From Sphingomonadales bacterium (GTDB lineage Bacteria > Pseudomonadota > Alphaproteobacteria > Sphingomonadales > Emcibacteraceae): DNA of 6,170 nucleotides. This document shows positions 6,166 to 6,170 of this stretch, piece by piece. The notes beneath the pieces are model-generated. The model was not told the DNA's origin, ran no database searches, and saw nothing but the letters and a program-made list of their open reading frames with translations. The stretch is from NCBI GenBank assembly GCA_011051815.1, contig DRKK01000125.1:1-6170 (forward strand). Reading direction: 5' to 3'. Each line of letters opens with the position of its first letter. Within the stretch, counting starts at the first letter, position 1. The translations under genes and the position numbers were made by a program.

Positions 6166-6170
6166 ATTTA

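Overview
The window looks like chromosomal DNA from an alphaproteobacterium, probably marine or aquatic. This is inferred from the style of the TonB-dependent receptor (plug motif NGKRRHRSALV), the FecI-type sigma factor, the class III aminotransferase/BKACE gene pair and the mid-range base composition. I cannot place the order with confidence. There are five protein genes, one of them cut by the left edge. I see no tRNA, rRNA, insertion sequence, CRISPR array or phage gene.

Left part (1-724). A minus-strand gene runs off the left edge. Its 161 visible residues are a MASE3 multi-helix membrane sensor domain, the usual N-terminus of a histidine kinase or a GGDEF/EAL protein; the output domain lies outside the window. 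The divergent intergenic region (486-724) carries a good sigma-70-type promoter for each direction, an inverted repeat on the -35 of the leftward promoter, and an imperfect 12-bp direct repeat.

Centre left (725-2852). Two overlapping plus-strand genes form a compact operon: a PLP-dependent class III aminotransferase and a zinc-dependent beta-keto acid cleavage enzyme (BKACE, formerly DUF849). A simple reading is that the aminotransferase converts an amino acid to a beta-keto acid, which the BKACE then cleaves with an acyl-CoA. The substrate is not known. The BKACE differs from the characterised Kce enzyme at two positions thought to matter for catalysis.

Centre right (2853-5323). A hairpin terminator with an uninterrupted T-run on the minus strand separates the operon from a convergent minus-strand gene for a 798-residue TonB-dependent outer membrane receptor. 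The receptor has a signal peptide, TonB box, plug and barrel, but no N-terminal STN signalling domain.

Right part (5324-6170). A 251-bp AT-rich divergent region holds weak promoter candidates. It is followed by a plus-strand gene for a FecI-like ECF sigma factor. A FecR-type anti-sigma gene would be expected immediately to the right, but the window ends 5 bases after the sigma stop codon. The sigma/receptor pair looks like an iron or other nutrient uptake locus, yet without the STN domain this receptor is unlikely to be the classical surface-signalling transducer. Nothing here amounts to a clearly new system; the most distinctive points are the divergent BKACE active site with its paired aminotransferase, and the sigma factor beside an STN-less receptor.
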